The notes beneath the pieces are model-generated. The model was not told the DNA's origin and ran no database searches. It saw only the letters and a program-made list of their open reading frames with translations. From Pilimelia anulata (GTDB lineage: Bacteria > Actinomycetota > Actinomycetes > Mycobacteriales > Micromonosporaceae): 64,000 nucleotides of DNA. The stretch covers positions 1 to 64,000 of the forward strand of contig NZ_BMQB01000007.1 in assembly GCF_014647895.1 (NCBI RefSeq). The letters run 5' to 3'. Of this stretch, positions 61,946 to 64,000 are shown piece after piece. The stretch's first letter is position 1. Each line of letters begins with the position of its first letter. A program made the translations under genes and the position numbers.

Positions 61946-63304
61946 TCAGGTCGCCGGGACGGGGTGGATCGCCGCCGGCCCCGCCGAGCCCGGCGTGACC
62001 GCCGCGGCGCCGGTGGCCCGGACCAGGAACAGGCCGACGCCCATGCTGGAGACCGCGATCACGTTGTTCTTCAGGTACGGCGCCGCGAAGATCACGCTCT
62101 CGAACCCGCTGGCGTTGGTCCTCGGCGCGACGTCCAGGTAGCCCAGCTCCTCGGCCCTGGCGCCGGCCGCGCCGGCGGTGGAGAGGATGCGCAGGCCGCC
62201 GTTGTACGACGCCTGGATGTGCCGGTCGCCGACGGTGTACCCGTTGTGCGGGGTGAACTCGCCCCGGCTGGTCCTGTCGATCCCGACCAGGCGCGGCGCG
62301 TCCAGCTTTTGGATGTCCCAGATGTACGTGCGGCTGCCGCCGGCGTTGCTGACCAGCTCGTCGTTCATGTGCAGGTACTTGCCGTCGCCGGTCGGGAAGC
62401 CCTGGTGCGGGAAGTTGGCCTCGGGGTACGTGGCCCCGCCGAGCACCTTCGGGCTCGCCTTGTCGGTGATGTCGATGATCTCGAACCGCTTGCCGAAACC
62501 GGTGAAGTTGTACGCGATCTGCCGGCCGTGGTACCGGCTGTCCGGCCCGCGGTAGTCGTTGTCGAGCGCGATCTCGTGCGAGTACGTCGTCGTCCCGGCG
62601 CAGCCGACCTGCTTCGGCGCGAGCGGGCTGGCCAGGCTGACCACGGCGACCCGCTTGCCGCACAGCTCGCCGCCGGACAGGTACATCGTCGCGGTCTTCT
62701 CGTCGATCCAGATCGTGTGCACCTTGCTGAAGCCCTGGCTCCACACGACGTCGTGCTTGAACGTCTGCGGCGCGGTCACCCCGCGCAGCCGGGTCAGGTC
62801 GAAGATCTGGATGCCGTTGCCGGTGCTGACGTCCTTGCCGACGTAGGCGAGATTCCGGTACACCCGCACGTCGCACCAGATCGACGCCTGCGCGTTCGCC
62901 GGCAGGTTGCCGAGGTAGACCGGCTTGAGCGGGTCGTCGACGTTGACGAAGGAGACGCCGTTGTCCCGGCAGAAGACGACGTACTGCTTCTTCGTCTCCG
63001 GGTCGGTCCACGGCCAGACGGGCCCGGCGCTGCTGCCGCCGCCGAGCTGGCTCTGCGGGGTGAAGCTGAGCAGTTCCACGTTCTTGCAGAGGTAGTCCCG
63101 GATCCTGCCGTTGCTGCACTGCTCGGCCCGGCCGGTGATCGGGCCGGCGTTCTGCCAGGCCGGGATGTAGGCGCGGACGGCCTGCGCGCGGTTCGCGTCG
63201 ACCGCGGCGGGGCTGAGGTCGCAGGCGAGCGCGGGCCCGGCGGCCGCGGCGGCGAGGGCGGTCGCGGCGAGGACGGTGACGAGGCGGTTCCCGGCGCGGC
63301 GCAT
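61946..63304 (-). CDS. Secreted LVIVD-repeat (choice-of-anchor B-like) protein
   Basis: A 452-residue exported protein. The signal peptide is residues 1-27 (ending ALA) before CDLSPAAVDANRAQAVRAYI. Repeats of beta-propeller type are visible: GVSFVNVDDPLKPVYLGNLP, NGIQIFDLTRLRGV, RFEIIDITDKASPKVLGGAT and TYIWDIQKLDAPRLVGIDRT. The repeated I-x-D-(I/V)-x-(D/N)-P pattern is the LVIVD signature. Such proteins are predicted extracellular seven-bladed propellers of unknown binding partner. It is encoded 98 bases downstream of a PhoX-like gene on the same strand but separated from it by a strong terminator. Confidence 0.85.
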   Translation of the reverse strand: MRRAGNRLVTVLAATALAAAAAGPALACDLSPAAVDANRAQAVRAYIPAWQNAGPITGRAEQCSNGRIRDYLCKNVELLSFTPQSQLGGGSSAGPVWPWTDPETKKQYVVFCRDNGVSFVNVDDPLKPVYLGNLPANAQASIWCDVRVYRNLAYVGKDVSTGNGIQIFDLTRLRGVTAPQTFKHDVVWSQGFSKVHTIWIDEKTATMYLSGGELCGKRVAVVSLASPLAPKQVGCAGTTTYSHEIALDNDYRGPDSRYHGRQIAYNFTGFGKRFEIIDITDKASPKVLGGATYPEANFPHQGFPTGDGKYLHMNDELVSNAGGSRTYIWDIQKLDAPRLVGIDRTSRGEFTPHNGYTVGDRHIQASYNGGLRILSTAGAAGARAEELGYLDVAPRTNASGFESVIFAAPYLKNNVIAVSSMGVGLFLVRATGAAAVTPGSAGPAAIHPVPAT

Positions 63305-63340
63305 GGCGTCTCCCTTCGTCCGATACGCCGGTGACCGTAG

Positions 63341-63358
63341 CGTTCACAGTGATGAACG
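63341..63358. promoter_or_regulatory. Dyad upstream of the LVIVD gene
   Basis: CGTTCA-CAGTGA-TGAACG, perfect 6-base arms with a 6-base gap, lies 37 bases before the start codon of the LVIVD gene. It is the size of a TetR/GntR-class operator. It is not a clear Pho box because the second unit is inverted rather than direct. Confidence 0.5.
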
Positions 63359-63364
63359 TCAATG

Positions 63365-63401
63365 CAATGAATGGGGGCGGCCCGGCCGCCCCCATTCATT
63401 G
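63365..63401 (-). terminator. Terminator of the PhoX-like gene
   Basis: CAATGAATGGGGGCGG (63365-63380) and CCGCCCCCATTCATTG (63386-63401) are perfect 16-base arms around a 5-base loop, ending one base from the stop codon at 63403. Confidence 0.8.
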
Positions 63402-63402
63402 A

Positions 63403-64000
63403 TTACCGCCGCCGGTGCCAGGGTCCGGTGATCGCAAGAATGTGCCCCGGCGCCTGGATGTTGGCGAACAGGATGCGGCCGTCCGCGGAGAATGTCGGGC
63501 CGCAGAATTCGCTGTCGTTCAGGTCGTTGCGGGCCAGCGCGTACGTCTTGCCCTGCTCGGTCACGCCGACCAGGTGGGACACGCCCGCGCCGTCCTCGGC
63601 CAGGATCAGCCCGCCGTACGGCGAGACCGTGATGTTGTCCGGCCCGTCGAAGTTGGCCCCGTCCACGTCCGGCGTCTGGTTCACCCCGAACAGCGTCTTC
63701 AGCTCGACCGTCGCCCGCCGCGGGTCGTAGAACCAGACCTGCCCGTCGTGCTGCTGCGGGCTGCCGTCGGCGGTCCGGGCGAAGCTGGCGACGAAGTACG
63801 CGCCGCCGTCGCCCCACCACGCCCCCTCCAGCTTGTTGCTGTTGGTGACCACGCCGGCGGCGAACTGCTTGCGCACCGAGGTCGTCTGCGCGTCCCGGTC
63901 GGCGACGTTGATCCAGGTCACCTTGTACTTGGTCCCCGGCGCGGTGGCCGCGGCCAGGTCCGGCACGTGCACGCCGTCGAGCGTGCAGCGCATCGCCTGG
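63403..64000 (-). CDS. PhoX/DUF839-family secreted phosphatase-like protein, C-terminal part
   Basis: Only the last 199 or so residues are inside the window; the gene continues beyond 64000. Visible blocks are NKLEGAWWGDGGAYFVASFA, HDGQVWFYDPRRATVELKTL, DGPDNITVSPYGGLILAEDG, AGVSHLVGVTEQGKTYALAR and FCGPTFSADGRILFANIQAP. The EG-(W/A)-W, DxPDN and FxGPxFSPDGxxLFxNxQ pattern is that of DUF839/PhoX-like calcium-dependent phosphatases. In Streptomyces such proteins are Tat-exported and phosphate-regulated; the export signal here lies outside the window. Confidence 0.85.
   Translation of the reverse strand, partial: QAMRCTLDGVHVPDLAAATAPGTKYKVTWINVADRDAQTTSVRKQFAAGVVTNSNKLEGAWWGDGGAYFVASFARTADGSPQQHDGQVWFYDPRRATVELKTLFGVNQTPDVDGANFDGPDNITVSPYGGLILAEDGAGVSHLVGVTEQGKTYALARNDLNDSEFCGPTFSADGRILFANIQAPGHILAITGPWHRRR

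Noticed and set aside
63341..63358. Pho box upstream of the LVIVD gene
   Set aside because: GTTCA occurs, but the second unit is inverted rather than a direct repeat with 11-base spacing.

Overview
The window looks like a chromosomal segment of a high-GC actinomycete. The evidence is very GC-rich codon third positions, frequent GTG and TTG starts, Ala-rich signal peptides, LAL/LuxR regulators and a glpX-DUF4245 / xseB-xseA / ispH neighbourhood typical of actinobacterial chromosomes. The style (many GTAC-containing codons, large secretome) fits Micromonosporaceae or a relative, but the genus is inference.

Left part (1-15 kb) is accessory and decayed. An IS5-type transposase wreck (97-956) abuts shredded MerR and methyltransferase genes. 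Small intact genes follow: histidine phosphatase, GNAT, cold-shock-like protein. Two diverged direct copies of the 3' half of a tRNA-Lys(CUU) gene, each followed by a similar hairpin, lie at 4161-4205 and 13980-14022. They bracket about 9.8 kb holding a secreted metalloprotease-lectin, a P450, a truncated subtilase, a secreted repeat protein, a trypsin-like protease and an ISL3 wreck. No integrase is visible, so this looks like an old, stripped or tandem integrated element. A second IS5 wreck lies just to its right.

Middle part (15-41 kb) is mixed metabolism and regulation: a threonine-degradation operon (tdh-kbl-lysR), a calerythrin-like EF-hand protein, a LamG surface protein, a TauE/SafE exporter, a divergent double-MerR regulator / erythromycin-esterase pair with a palindromic operator, an RHH-DUF4097-ABC transporter operon with helically phased operator half-sites, a secreted pyroglutamyl-peptidase-like protein whose nucleophile Cys is Ser, a MarR/phosphotransferase divergent pair and a 944-residue LAL regulator. 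Several genes here carry single frameshifts.

Right-middle part (40-56 kb) is a dense secretome: S1 proteases, an AA10 LPMO, a Tat-exported intradiol dioxygenase, an M64 metallopeptidase, a GH18 chitinase, a beta/gamma-crystallin-like protein, a BP74-type protein, a carboxypeptidase-regulatory-repeat protein and an M28 aminopeptidase, plus a NarL-type two-component system. A near-consensus DasR box sits exactly between the -35 and -10 of the dioxygenase-LPMO unit, and a weaker one lies upstream of the chitinase. This points to GlcNAc/chitin-responsive control of an extracellular chitin and biomass attack set.

Right end (56-64 kb) is backbone: glpX and DUF4245 divergently arranged, a LigB-type dioxygenase, xseB-xseA, ispH, and two secreted proteins (an LVIVD-repeat protein and a PhoX/DUF839-like protein cut by the window edge).
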